A stretch of DNA of 32,851 bases, from the NCBI GenBank assembly GCA_015486135.1, contig WFSE01000172.1, positions 1 through 32,851 on the forward strand, given 5' to 3'. This document shows positions 8,123 to 16,571 of this stretch, piece after piece. The position numbers and the translations under genes were made by a program. The DNA comes from Lentisphaeria bacterium. Lineage in GTDB: Bacteria > Verrucomicrobiota > Lentisphaeria > Victivallales > JAADHT01. The number at the start of each line of letters is the position of its first letter. The stretch's first letter is position 1. Below the pieces are notes generated by a model. The model was not told the DNA's origin. It was given only the letters and a program-made list of their open reading frames with translations, and did not search any database.

Positions 8123-8836
8123 ATGCCTTCTTACAGGGAATTGAAAGAAGAAGCCTATTTGGCGAATATGGAAATCCCACGGAGGGGATTGGCAATATAC
8201 ACATTTGGAAACGCTAGCGCTTGCGACAGAAACGCCGCGGTTTTCGCAATAAAACCCAGCGGGGTTCCCTACGACAAACTCTCTCCGGAGCAAATGGTCG
8301 TGGTCGATTTCGATGGCGAAAAAGTCGAAGGGCAATTAAACCCCTCTTCCGACACGAAAACCCACGCCGTCATATATCGGGGTTTTCAAGGAGTCGGAGG
8401 AGTGGCGCACACCCATTCCACCTACGCCGTCGGATGGGCTCAAGCTATGAGGGCGATTCCTATTTACGGAACAACCCACGCGGACCACCTCCCAGGTCCC
8501 GTCCCCTGCACCGCCGTCATGAGTGACGATATGATCACCGGCGACTACGAGGAGGAAACGGGCAACCAGATCCTCCAGGAGTTCGAGAAAGGGGGATTCT
8601 CGCCACTGGAATACGAGATGGTGCTCGTGGCATGCCACGGCCCCTTCACCTGGGGGAAAAACGCCGACAAGGCCGTCTATAACAGCGTGGTTCTCGAAGA
8701 GCTGGCGAAAATGGCGCTCTTCACCGAACAGGCCAACCCAAACTCTTCGGCACTGAAAAAAACCCTCGTCATGAAACATTACGAACGCAAACACGGCCAA
8801 GATGCGTATTACGGCCAAAAGGAGGAAATAAAATGA
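8123..8836 (+). CDS. araD: L-ribulose-5-phosphate 4-epimerase
   Basis: Epimerises L-ribulose 5-phosphate to D-xylulose 5-phosphate, handing arabinose carbon to the pentose phosphate pathway. The 237-aa class II aldolase-fold enzyme has the zinc ligands in HTHST (His96, His98) and CHGPFTWG (His172), the substrate loops GNAS and SSDTKTH, the ADHLPGPVP loop with its conserved Asp, and a C-terminal DAYYGQ Tyr. All expected catalytic positions are present. The ATG at 8123 follows GGAGGAACGAAA. Its stop overlaps the next start as ATGA, and the GGAGG of the next gene lies inside its last codons, so translation is coupled. Confidence 0.95.
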   Translation: MPSYRELKEEAYLANMEIPRRGLAIYTFGNASACDRNAAVFAIKPSGVPYDKLSPEQMVVVDFDGEKVEGQLNPSSDTKTHAVIYRGFQGVGGVAHTHSTYAVGWAQAMRAIPIYGTTHADHLPGPVPCTAVMSDDMITGDYEEETGNQILQEFEKGGFSPLEYEMVLVACHGPFTWGKNADKAVYNSVVLEELAKMALFTEQANPNSSALKKTLVMKHYERKHGQDAYYGQKEEIK

Positions 8837-10314
8837 ACAACGTACCAACACTGAAAATAGGTCTCGTCGCGGTCAGCAGAGACTGCTTCCCGAAAGCACT
8901 TTCGGAAAAAAGGAAAAAGGCGTTACTGGACGAATGCGCCAGTTTGAATCTGCCCGTCGTCGACATCCCCACCGTGGTGGAAAACGAAACCGATTCGCTG
9001 AAAGCCCTTGAACAATTACGCGAAAAAGGCGCCAACGCCGTCGTCCTCTTCCTAGGCAACTTCGGTCCCGAAGGCCCAACAACCATTATCGCTCAACGAT
9101 TCGATGGCCCGGCTATGCTTGCCGCGGCCGCGGAAGAGTCGACCGCGTCCTTGGCGTCCGATCGTGGCGACGCCTATTGCGGCATGCTGAACGCGTCCTA
9201 CAATCTAGGCCTGCGAGGTGTCACCGCCCACATCCCCGAATACCCCGTGGGAACTCCCGACGAGGTGGCGGGAATGATCCGGGATTTCGCGGATGTCGCG
9301 AGGATCGTCGTGGCCTTGAAAAAACTTAAAATATTCTCCTTCGGCCCAAGACCCCAGGACTTCCTAGCCTGCAACGCCCCCGTGAAACCCCTCTACGACC
9401 TCGGCGTGGAAATCATGGAGAATAGCGAGCTCGACCTCTACGATATATACAACGAAGCCAAAGGGGCTCCCGAAACCGCGGATGTCGCGAAGCAAATGGC
9501 GGAGGAGCTCGGCGCGGGGAACACATATCCCGAACTTTTGGACAAGCTAGCCCAATACGAAGTGGCTCTCGTTAAATTCATGGAGACCAACCTGGGCGCC
9601 TCATCTTTCGGTATCTTCGCGAACAAGTGCTGGCCATCTTTCGAGAAATATTTCGAATTCGTCCCTTGCTTCGTCAATTCCAGACTGGCGTCGAGAGGAA
9701 TACCCGTATCCTGCGAAGTGGACATATACGGCGCGTTAAGCGAATATATCGCGACTTGCGCGACCCAACTCCCCGCAACCTTGCTCGACATCAACAACAC
9801 CGTCCCCAAGGATATGGTGGAGAACAACCCGGCCGTTGTCGGAAGCTACACCCGAACAGACCTCTTTATGGGATTCCATTGCGGCAACACATGCTCCAGT
9901 TGCATGCTACTCCCAAAAATAAACTATCAAGTCATCATGCACCGATTGATGGAACCCGGAAAGGAGCCCGATATCACTAGGGGAACACTGGAGGGAAGGA
10001 TTCGCCCCGGCGACATCACCCTGTTCCGCCTGCAATCCACCGCCGACGCCAAACTCAAATCCTATGTGGCGGAGGGTGAAATCCTCGACATGGATCCGAG
10101 CACCTTCGGCGGCGTGGGGGTCTTCGCCATCCCGGAAATGGGCAGATTCTACCGCCACGTCCTCATTCAACAACGATTCCCCCATCACGCCGCCATCGGA
10201 TTCGCCAAGGCTGGAAAAGCGATGTGCGACGCGCTAACCATGCTGGGAGTACCGGACATATACGCGAACAGGCCTAAGTCGGACAGGTATCCGACGGAAA
10301 ATCCCTTCGCGTAA
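8833..10314 (+). CDS. L-fucose/L-arabinose isomerase-family protein, probable arabinose isomerase
   Basis: A 493-aa protein of the L-fucose isomerase-like family (COG2407 type), not the classical AraA sequence family. Candidate metal ligands of the fucose/arabinose isomerase fold are visible: Glu295 in SCEVDIYGAL, Asp319 in LLDINN and the His451-His452 pair in FPHHAAIGF. The N-terminal half has the alpha/beta domain with VVLFLGNFGPEGPTT and a conserved AYCGMLNASYNLGLRG segment. Its ATG (8833) overlaps araD by four bases. As the operon lacks any other isomerase, it most likely converts L-arabinose to L-ribulose; L-fucose or another sugar as true substrate cannot be excluded. Confidence 0.8.
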   Translation: MNNVPTLKIGLVAVSRDCFPKALSEKRKKALLDECASLNLPVVDIPTVVENETDSLKALEQLREKGANAVVLFLGNFGPEGPTTIIAQRFDGPAMLAAAAEESTASLASDRGDAYCGMLNASYNLGLRGVTAHIPEYPVGTPDEVAGMIRDFADVARIVVALKKLKIFSFGPRPQDFLACNAPVKPLYDLGVEIMENSELDLYDIYNEAKGAPETADVAKQMAEELGAGNTYPELLDKLAQYEVALVKFMETNLGASSFGIFANKCWPSFEKYFEFVPCFVNSRLASRGIPVSCEVDIYGALSEYIATCATQLPATLLDINNTVPKDMVENNPAVVGSYTRTDLFMGFHCGNTCSSCMLLPKINYQVIMHRLMEPGKEPDITRGTLEGRIRPGDITLFRLQSTADAKLKSYVAEGEILDMDPSTFGGVGVFAIPEMGRFYRHVLIQQRFPHHAAIGFAKAGKAMCDALTMLGVPDIYANRPKSDRYPTENPFA

Positions 10315-10442
10315 TCCAAGCTTCACGGAAAATTTCGAGTTTGGAAAAGTAGAGCCGCTTTCGCCAATAGGGGCGGAATCGGCACTTCCGACTCCAGTCA
10401 AAGCGCGGAACCGTCCCCCGCGGCGAGCCGCTGGCGTATAGG
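10315..10442. repeat. degenerate element fragment
   Basis: Non-coding stretch after the arabinose operon. 10386-10417 matches 5542-5573 (27 of 32 bases), and 10423-10442 (GGCGAGCCGCTGGCGTATAG) matches an internal part of the element at 29188. It directly abuts the complete element starting at 10443, so it looks like an older copy interrupted by it. Confidence 0.5.
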
Positions 10443-10751
10443 TAGGGCTTACTGAAAAAGTCGGAAACGTGCCGATGATTAGGCGATCCTTCCGTTCGCT
10501 TTGCGAACCCTGCGGGCTTTGCGGAAGGACGCTTCGCGCCTGCCGGATATAGGTGTCCCAGCGTAGTGCGGGACACCCTTAAGTCACACGAACGTGTGTC
10601 GCGGAATTGGCAAGTGCCTCAAATTGAGAAGAAAACATCTGTCGGCTCCAAGGCTTTTGGGAGGCATGCTCCCAAAAGCTTGGAGATGACACAATTGGAA
10701 ACAGACTTAACCCAATGAAAATTAAGCACTTGTCAATTATTCAGTGAGCCC
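10443..10751. mobile_element. MITE-like element 1 (309 bp, non-coding)
   Basis: Left end TAGGGCTTACTGAAAAAGTC; right end, read on the minus strand, GGGCTCACTGAATAATTG. Inside are a stem from TCCTTCCG/CGGAAGGA, a stem GGTGTCCC/GGGACACC, the palindrome CACACGAACGTGTG, and a near-perfect hairpin CTCCAAGGCTTTTGGGAG / CTCCCAAAAGCTTGGAG (10646-10685). The right half is homologous to that of the element at 29188. No open frame of note. The right end supplies the 3' end of cbiA. Confidence 0.7.
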
Positions 10752-12113
10752 GAAATAGAGATGGACATAACTAGCGGAGACATTTCCGACACGGAACCCG
10801 GCCGGGGTCCATTCACCGCCAGACGCTCCACGGATTTCGAGGAACGGCTGAACATTGGAAGTATCCGTAGGGTTGGCGGAGGACCAATGGAACTCATGTC
10901 CCCGGAAGGTGGCGCCAGTATCGGCGAATGGAAGTCCACCCAAAACGCGGGCCTCGCGGTAACCCAGAGATCTTAGTCGGCTTTCCATCGTCGTATCCAC
11001 GGGAATGACTCCACACATTTCAAAGCATCGTCCCGTTGTATCGGTCAAGGAGTTCGACAGATACATCAGCCCCCCGCATTCCGCGTAAACCGCGCCGCCG
11101 CCCGCTGCGAATTCCGCGATAGAGCGCCGCATCGAGGAATTCGCCTCCAAGTGGTCGGCGAAGCACTCGGGAAAACCACCGCCGATGTAAACCCAATCGA
11201 CATTATCGGGCAATCGCTCATCGGATATCGGACGAAACTCCACAATCTCGAAACCAAGCCCTTTCAGAAAGTCCAAATTGTCGTCGTAGTAGAAATGGAA
11301 CGCCTCGTCCAAGGCCAAAGCGACGCGTCCACGCCGATTTTCCGGCATCTGGAGAAACGAGGGAACCAGCGTGGGCTGTCGTGAAGCGGCCAATATCCCG
11401 TCAATATCAAAGCACCTTTCCGCGGCGTCGGCCAACCGTCCCTCCAAAGCGCTGTCTATCGCATGTTCGCTCGCCGGGGTCAGCCCCAAATGACGTTCCG
11501 GGATAGACAATTCAGCGTCCCGGATCAAATATCCCAAAAGCGGGGGAGCGCCGTGGGCGGCGAGCGCCTCCCGGAGAATATCCGCGTGCCTACTCGACCC
11601 GACGTTGTTTGCCACGACCCCTATAACTTCAACACGGGGATCGAAATCGGCCAGCCCTTTCGCGATTGCCGCGATTGTCCCCGCCATTCCCTTGGTGTCC
11701 AAAACAAGCAACACGGAGATATTCAATGTGGCCGCTACATCCGCGGTGGAGCCAGACAAGGCGGTTGGAGACGACGCGTCGAACAACCCCATTACCCCCT
11801 CCACCACGGCGACATCGGCCGGGACCGAAGCATTGGCGAATGTCCGCTTAACCCCCTCGGACCCCATCATCCACGTGTCAAGATTTCTGGAAGGCGTTCC
11901 GCATATCGATTTATGATGACTGGGGTCTATGTAATCTGGGCCGCACTTGAATGGGGCGATTCTCATCCCGCGCCTTTTCAAGGCGGCCAGCAACGCCAAC
12001 ACCACGGTGGTTTTTCCCGCTCCCGAGCCTCCCGCCGCGACACAAAATGCGGAAAAAACCTCATCGTCCGGTCCGCGGAACCCGCGCGGGGATTGTGTTG
12101 TGTCTACAGACAT
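10737..12113 (-). CDS. cbiA: cobyrinic acid a,c-diamide synthase
   Basis: ATP- and glutamine-dependent amidation of the a and c side chains of (cob)yrinic acid in anaerobic cobalamin synthesis. The 458-aa product has an N-terminal P-loop domain (GGSGAGKTT, residues 28-36, Lys34), KCGPDYIDPSHH, VVEGVMGLFD, and a C-terminal class I glutamine amidotransferase domain (YIGGGFPE, nucleophile Cys346 in YAECGGLMYL, RGHEFHWS, YVHLYF). The last five codons (GLTE and stop) coincide with the end of MITE-like element 1, so the usual tail after YVHLHF is cut short; both active sites remain. It is last in the minus-strand cobalamin cluster, 46 bases after mscS. Confidence 0.95.
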   Translation of the reverse strand: MSVDTTQSPRGFRGPDDEVFSAFCVAAGGSGAGKTTVVLALLAALKRRGMRIAPFKCGPDYIDPSHHKSICGTPSRNLDTWMMGSEGVKRTFANASVPADVAVVEGVMGLFDASSPTALSGSTADVAATLNISVLLVLDTKGMAGTIAAIAKGLADFDPRVEVIGVVANNVGSSRHADILREALAAHGAPPLLGYLIRDAELSIPERHLGLTPASEHAIDSALEGRLADAAERCFDIDGILAASRQPTLVPSFLQMPENRRGRVALALDEAFHFYYDDNLDFLKGLGFEIVEFRPISDERLPDNVDWVYIGGGFPECFADHLEANSSMRRSIAEFAAGGGAVYAECGGLMYLSNSLTDTTGRCFEMCGVIPVDTTMESRLRSLGYREARVLGGLPFADTGATFRGHEFHWSSANPTDTSNVQPFLEIRGASGGEWTPAGFRVGNVSASYVHLYFGLTE

Positions 12114-12159
12114 TCTAAAGACTCTCTGGAGGGGATGGTCTCCATCGGGCGGGCGGATG

Positions 12160-13068
12160 TCACTTCCGTTCCGCCGCGGCGTCCGTCCGGTATATCCTCA
12201 TGGTGTTGTAAGCCAATTCGATATCGTCGTGCTTGTCTAATTCCTTCAAAACATCCTTCCAAATAGTCTGCTCCGAATCGCGACGCGAGCGCGGCTCGCA
12301 AAGATAGCGCATGGTCAGTAGCACGCCGGAATCCTTGACCGAAGTGTACACGGTCGGTGTGAGCTTCTGGTAGAATATCATATACTTGGAAGCCGCCATT
12401 CTAACTTTCTCAGCGGCTTTCTCGCTAGCGGAGGCTCCAAGACGCTCGACAATCTCCCTCAAAACCTTCTCCGCCTTCACCCAATCGCTCTCGAACGTTA
12501 TCAAAACAGGAATCTCGTTCCATATAAACTCGAATCCAGCGCCGTAGTTGGCGACGGTGTCACGGAAAACCCTGCCGTTGGGAACGTGCACCACCCGGCC
12601 GGTGCTATGCTCGGCGTCAATCCATTCCCCCACCTCCATGAGAACAAACGTGAACATCCCCTGGTCGATGACATCCCCGCGGATATCGCCAACCTGAATC
12701 CTATGCCCCACATCGAACGGGCGGTTCAAAAGGATAAACGCCCATCCCGCGACGTTCTCGATCGGCTCCTTCAACGCCACCGCCAATCCCGCGGAGAGAA
12801 GCCCCAAATAGGTGGAAATATTCACGGAGCCCGCGTACCATATCTTCCAGAGAATGAAGATCGCCAGAAACGTCCCTATGTATGTGGTTGTCTTGCGCCA
12901 ACGGTAGCGAAGACGGATATCGTCCCCCTTGTGACGATAAGCCATCCCCAAAACGAACATCCTGGAGACGTATATTATAACCAAGGTGGACAGCGACCAA
13001 AAGATGTTCCGAACAATGCCTATCGACAATCCCGTGGCATCCGATATGATTTGCAAAAAATGATCCAT
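12160..13068 (-). CDS. MscS-family mechanosensitive ion channel
   Basis: A 302-aa inner-membrane channel that would open under membrane tension to release ions in osmotic downshock. Three membrane segments are visible (residues ~20-42, ~61-80 and the pore helix ~85-112 with LGLLSAGLAVALKEPIENV), followed by the MscS beta domain (FDVGHRIQVGDIRGDV, VHVPNGRVFRDTVANY) and an alpha/beta C-terminal domain. The ATG at 13068 has AGGGGGTT upstream. It sits between the SirC-HemA fusion and cbiA on the same strand, separated from the former by MITE-like element 2. A link to cobalamin synthesis is not evident; it may be a passenger gene. Confidence 0.9.
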   Translation of the reverse strand: MDHFLQIISDATGLSIGIVRNIFWSLSTLVIIYVSRMFVLGMAYRHKGDDIRLRYRWRKTTTYIGTFLAIFILWKIWYAGSVNISTYLGLLSAGLAVALKEPIENVAGWAFILLNRPFDVGHRIQVGDIRGDVIDQGMFTFVLMEVGEWIDAEHSTGRVVHVPNGRVFRDTVANYGAGFEFIWNEIPVLITFESDWVKAEKVLREIVERLGASASEKAAEKVRMAASKYMIFYQKLTPTVYTSVKDSGVLLTMRYLCEPRSRRDSEQTIWKDVLKELDKHDDIELAYNTMRIYRTDAAAERK

Positions 13069-13101
13069 AACGAACCCCCTAAACCAGGCTAGGAAAACAA
13101 G

Positions 13102-13235
13102 TAGGGTTTACTGAACAATGCAACACGGACAAGATAAGGGACGTTCACTAAGGTGTCAACCCAGTCCAGTAAGTCCACTATTAGCTTAGGACTCACAGAA
13201 TAATTGGCAAGCGCTTAATTATTCAGCAGCCATTG
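13102..13235. mobile_element. MITE-like element 2 (about 134 bp)
   Basis: Left end TAGGGTTTACTGAACAATGC and right end TTAATTATTCAGCAGCCATTG are imperfect inverted repeats of the same family as the elements at 10443 and 29188. The inside has a degenerate AGTCCA-type repeat (13158-13176) but no hairpin like the larger elements. It fills the gap between the SirC-HemA fusion and mscS, with its right end touching the fusion gene's stop codon (13236-13238). Confidence 0.55.
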
Positions 13236-14687
13236 CTAGATTCCCTCGAGAATCTTGTTGTAGAGCGAACGTTTGCATTCCACCACACGCATGGCGACGC
13301 GTTCCATTTCCTTCAGGTCCAAGATTTCACGTCGCCGCCAATGCTTCAAATCGTCGAGATTGGCCAAGGTAATATTTCCCGCCGCGGCCGCAAGTTCCGG
13401 GTCGGCGTTTCTAGGGACACCCAAGTCAACCACCAGCACTTTGGGCTCTTCGGAAATGCTGGACGCGGTTTCCTTTGAGAGAATCGGTTTATCGACGGAA
13501 ACAGCGCAAACGACGATCCGGTTTCCAGCAAGACAGGTGTCCATGTCTGAAAGCGGACGATATCCACGCGATGGCCGCATGTCGCCCCCACTGGGGGGAG
13601 CCGAATTATAGAGAGCCATGACCTTCGCTCCAGCCCCCTCGAGTCTCCCCAGCATTCCCATCCCCACAGCTCCAGTGCCAAGAAGCAACACCTCGACCCC
13701 TTTGAGCTTTCCAACCACATCGCCGATGTACGCCATGGCGACATCCTCCACCTCGAAGGAGTGGATTTCCGGCTCTATCTCGGCGCGGATATCGCGGGAT
13801 ACTCTGACCGCGGCGTCCAGCCACGCCTTCATGGCGGGCCCCGCCCACTCGTTACCAATAGCCTCGTCAAACGCAGCCTTGACTTGTGCGGCTACATGCT
13901 TCTCGCCCGGTGTCTGCGAGAGCAATCCCGCCGCGATCATCGCGACGCGGGCGAAGGCGTCCAGCCCGGTCCGAACGCGCCCCGGGGCCTCAGCAAGGCC
14001 CTCTAGCCCGAGAAGCGATTCCAAAGCCGCTATCCGCGCCTCGTTAGGCGATGCCACGGCCAGCAATTCAATGCGGTTGCATGTAGACAGGAGGACGAAT
14101 TCTTTTATCCACGCGGCATCCGCGAGTTCCGCGGCAATGGCGAGCTTTCTTTCCCGCGACGGAACTATCCCCTCCCGCAACTCGAGTGGAACCGAATAGT
14201 GGTCCACGCCAAGAGCGAGCAATGTCGCCCCATCCCCCCTTTCCAGCGCCTTGACGAAATTCCACTTCGCCCATTTCGCCCTCTTGCAAGATACGCCGTC
14301 GGTCGAAATCGCCACAGTCAAACCACCCCGATGGAACGATGCCGGCGTTATGAAATCCCCCTCCTTCCAAGCGGAATCCACGGCACAGCAAAGGACACCG
14401 CGCCGATAGCACATCTCCACTATCCCGCGGTTCAATGCCAGGTCGGAGGTAGCGGCGAAAACCAGACGGACCCCCTCTAAGTCGTCCCCGCGGAATTCGC
14501 GCATTTCCAGTTTTACCATCCCCTCCTTCGACAGTTTTTTTATCGCCGCGTTAACATCCGGGGCGACCACCGCAACTTCCGCACCAGCTTCCAGTAGCCC
14601 AGCGACCTTTCTGACGGCGATTTTCCCCCCGCCAACCACTAGCGTCCTGCGTCCTTCCAGAAGAAGATTTACCGGATATGTCCTCAT
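13236..14687 (-). CDS. hemA: fused precorrin-2 dehydrogenase / glutamyl-tRNA reductase
   Basis: Two-domain tetrapyrrole enzyme of 483 aa. Residues ~1-145 are a SirC/CysG-N-type NAD-dependent precorrin-2 dehydrogenase (YPVNLLLEGRRTLVVGGGKI, VVAPDV, AATSDLALNRGI, ITPASFHRGGLTVAISTDG). Residues ~155-483 are HemA, which reduces glutamyl-tRNA to glutamate-1-semialdehyde (GVDHYSVPLELRE, LLSTCNRIEL with catalytic Cys203, GEKHVAAQVKAAFDEA, VLLLGTGAVGMGML, VVDLGVPRNADP). HemA motifs are somewhat divergent. I start at the ATG at 14687, which overlaps the cbiD stop as ATGA and follows GGAGAG by seven bases; ATG 14714 would overlap cbiD further. The fusion joins the first step of the pathway to sirohydrochlorin formation, directly ahead of CbiK's substrate. 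Confidence 0.9.
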   Translation of the reverse strand: MRTYPVNLLLEGRRTLVVGGGKIAVRKVAGLLEAGAEVAVVAPDVNAAIKKLSKEGMVKLEMREFRGDDLEGVRLVFAATSDLALNRGIVEMCYRRGVLCCAVDSAWKEGDFITPASFHRGGLTVAISTDGVSCKRAKWAKWNFVKALERGDGATLLALGVDHYSVPLELREGIVPSRERKLAIAAELADAAWIKEFVLLSTCNRIELLAVASPNEARIAALESLLGLEGLAEAPGRVRTGLDAFARVAMIAAGLLSQTPGEKHVAAQVKAAFDEAIGNEWAGPAMKAWLDAAVRVSRDIRAEIEPEIHSFEVEDVAMAYIGDVVGKLKGVEVLLLGTGAVGMGMLGRLEGAGAKVMALYNSAPPSGGDMRPSRGYRPLSDMDTCLAGNRIVVCAVSVDKPILSKETASSISEEPKVLVVDLGVPRNADPELAAAAGNITLANLDDLKHWRRREILDLKEMERVAMRVVECKRSLYNKILEGI

Positions 14688-15841
14688 TTGCCGTCTCTCC
14701 ATTGTTTCGTCCATTTTCCAAGCGGGACTTTCGCATCGAAATCAAAACACGACACGACAACCTCCACCGAAGGGACCCAGGACGACAACCGTTCCGCCGC
14801 CGCCAAGCCCAACTCCTCTAACAACGCAAAAGTGTCGGCTTCGGACAACGTTTTCATCGCCCCCCTGATGGTCGGAGCATCCAGGGCCGCGGCGTTCTCG
14901 TCGCAATCCACGGCGGCGCGTCTCATAAAACCAGACAACGATTTGACATCCGCCTCCACTTTCGCCGCATGGGTGTTTTTGAATCCAAGGGCGTATTTGA
15001 ACAGTTTTCCAGGCATGCACGCCACGACGGCTCGGGTCACCCCTCCCTCTTCCGCGGCATCCAGCGCGTCGCCGATAAAGTCAGCTATCCTGATAAAAGC
15101 GTTCTCCTGCACCTCCTGAAAATGCTGTCTGGCGGCCCGCTCAGTGGCGGCGCCAGTGCAAAAGCATACGGATTTAGCGCCATTCGTCACCGCGTTTTCC
15201 ACTAGAAGCCGGATGGTTTCCACGTAGGCGGAATGGGAGTGCGGAGTGACGATTCCGGTTGTTCCGAGAATGGAAACACCACCAACAACGCCCAACTTGG
15301 CATTGAGGGTCTTCTCTGCAATTTCCGCACCGTTGGCAACCGAAATCACAACACGCGCCGATTTTCCAGCGGACGGGGCAACGCCAGAACCTGCGATATT
15401 GTCGGCGATCATCCGTCTCGGAGCCGGGTTTACCGCCCATTTGCCAGGCGGAACCTTGATTCCGGTGCGGGTGGACAACCCCACCCCCTCGCCACCAGCG
15501 ACGACAACCACGATTCCGGCGCATCTCTCGACATGGTCGCGCTCGTCCGCCTCGATAGCGTCCAAAGAAGCCTCGGAAACCTCTGCGGAAACCACGGCTC
15601 CATCAGTAACATCCGGGTCGTCCCCGGCGAATTTTCTGACCTCCGCCACCGCCGTGCCCCTTCCACGGCGCGTCAACCGAATCTCAACATCCCTCCTCGA
15701 TCCGTCGGGAAAAATAATCTCCACCTGTCCGATGTCGGGCTTGGACGCACCTTTCAGCTCAAGCCACGCAGCCTTAGCGGCCGCGGCGGCGCACGCACCG
15801 GTCGTGTATCCGCTCCTGAGCTTCTCCATCGGGTCAGGCAT
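14684..15841 (-). CDS. cbiD: cobalt-precorrin-5B (C1)-methyltransferase
   Basis: Methylates C1 of the corrin ring in the anaerobic cobalamin pathway using SAM. The 385-aa product starts MPDPMEKLRSGYTTGACAAA, the family hallmark, followed by VEIIFPDGS, GDDPDVTDG, GIGVSTR-like GVGLSTRTGIKVPPGKWAVN, NPAPRRMI, SILGTTGIVTPHS and CFCTGAATERAARQHF. The frame is open further upstream to 15931, but those residues overlap cbiC and lack family resemblance. With ATG 15841 the gene overlaps cbiC by eight bases and has GGAGGA about 11 bases upstream; ATG 15829 is an alternative. Its stop is coupled to the SirC-HemA start. Confidence 0.95.
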   Translation of the reverse strand: MPDPMEKLRSGYTTGACAAAAAKAAWLELKGASKPDIGQVEIIFPDGSRRDVEIRLTRRGRGTAVAEVRKFAGDDPDVTDGAVVSAEVSEASLDAIEADERDHVERCAGIVVVVAGGEGVGLSTRTGIKVPPGKWAVNPAPRRMIADNIAGSGVAPSAGKSARVVISVANGAEIAEKTLNAKLGVVGGVSILGTTGIVTPHSHSAYVETIRLLVENAVTNGAKSVCFCTGAATERAARQHFQEVQENAFIRIADFIGDALDAAEEGGVTRAVVACMPGKLFKYALGFKNTHAAKVEADVKSLSGFMRRAAVDCDENAAALDAPTIRGAMKTLSEADTFALLEELGLAAAERLSSWVPSVEVVVSCFDFDAKVPLGKWTKQWRDGK

Positions 15842-16565
15842 TGTCCAGAAATTCCTCCATAATAGCATGCAACGCCGCCACGGCGAGAGGACTCCCCCCG
15901 CGACGTCCGCGAAGAACAACTGCGGGAACATCCGTCGCTATTTGCAAAAGATGTTTCGACTCCTCGACATTGACAAATCCCACGGGCATCCCCAACACCA
16001 CTGCCGGGCGAATGGTCTTCTCAATCGTCAGCAAGGAAATCTTGGCGAGAGCTAGAGGAGCGTTGCCAATCAGCACGATTGCGCCATCCAAATTTGGAAC
16101 CGCCTTCTCCACGGCGGCCAAGGCGCGCGTCGTACCGTTAGCGCGCGCCGCTTCCGCCACATCCGGATCGGTGACATGGCACATGATGGAATCCCGAGTA
16201 TACGACGGATTGAACTTCGCAAGTTTCGGCACCGAAATCCCGCTCTTTATCATGTTCGAGTCGCAATATATCGGCGCTCCGGCCCGCAACGCTTCGAGGG
16301 TGGTGTCAAACGGATCGCCCCGAAACGCCAGCGCCTCGGCGATGGAAAAATCTGCGGTAGTGTGCACCAGCCGCCTAGCGACGCGCCATCTGCGTCCGTC
16401 AAACCGCATTCTGACATCCCTAGGAACCTCCGATTCTATCCTCCGGAAGCTCTCGCTCTCGATCTCCGCCCCAGTCATGCCCCAGGATATCTTCCGGCAA
16501 ATCTCGCTCCAACTATCTCCAAGCTCCGCTTCCATTCCTTCGACCTCTCTCGTTAAAAACGCCAT
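15834..16565 (-). CDS. cbiC: cobalt-precorrin-8 methylmutase
   Basis: Moves the C11 methyl group to C12, converting cobalt-precorrin-8 to cobyrinate. The 243-aa product shows the catalytic-His segment RRLVHTTADF (His68), APIYCDSNMIKSGI, the helix with ARANGTTRALAAVE, IGNAPLAL and VLGMPVGFVNVEESK, all expected for CbiC/CobH. It starts at the ATG at 16565, six bases after the GATE-protein gene ends, and overlaps cbiD by eight bases. The N-terminal ~30 residues are longer than in some homologues but unremarkable. Confidence 0.95.
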   Translation of the reverse strand: MAFLTREVEGMEAELGDSWSEICRKISWGMTGAEIESESFRRIESEVPRDVRMRFDGRRWRVARRLVHTTADFSIAEALAFRGDPFDTTLEALRAGAPIYCDSNMIKSGISVPKLAKFNPSYTRDSIMCHVTDPDVAEAARANGTTRALAAVEKAVPNLDGAIVLIGNAPLALAKISLLTIEKTIRPAVVLGMPVGFVNVEESKHLLQIATDVPAVVLRGRRGGSPLAVAALHAIMEEFLDNA

Positions 16566-16571
16566 CCACCA

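Noticed and set aside
11463-12266. Plus-strand open frame opposite cbiA
   Set aside because: It is antisense to a clearly conserved gene and has no recognisable domain; likewise the long frames opposite cbiD, cbiC and hemA.
15842-15931. Upstream start for cbiD
   Set aside because: It would overlap cbiC by nearly 100 bases and adds a sequence unlike CbiD.
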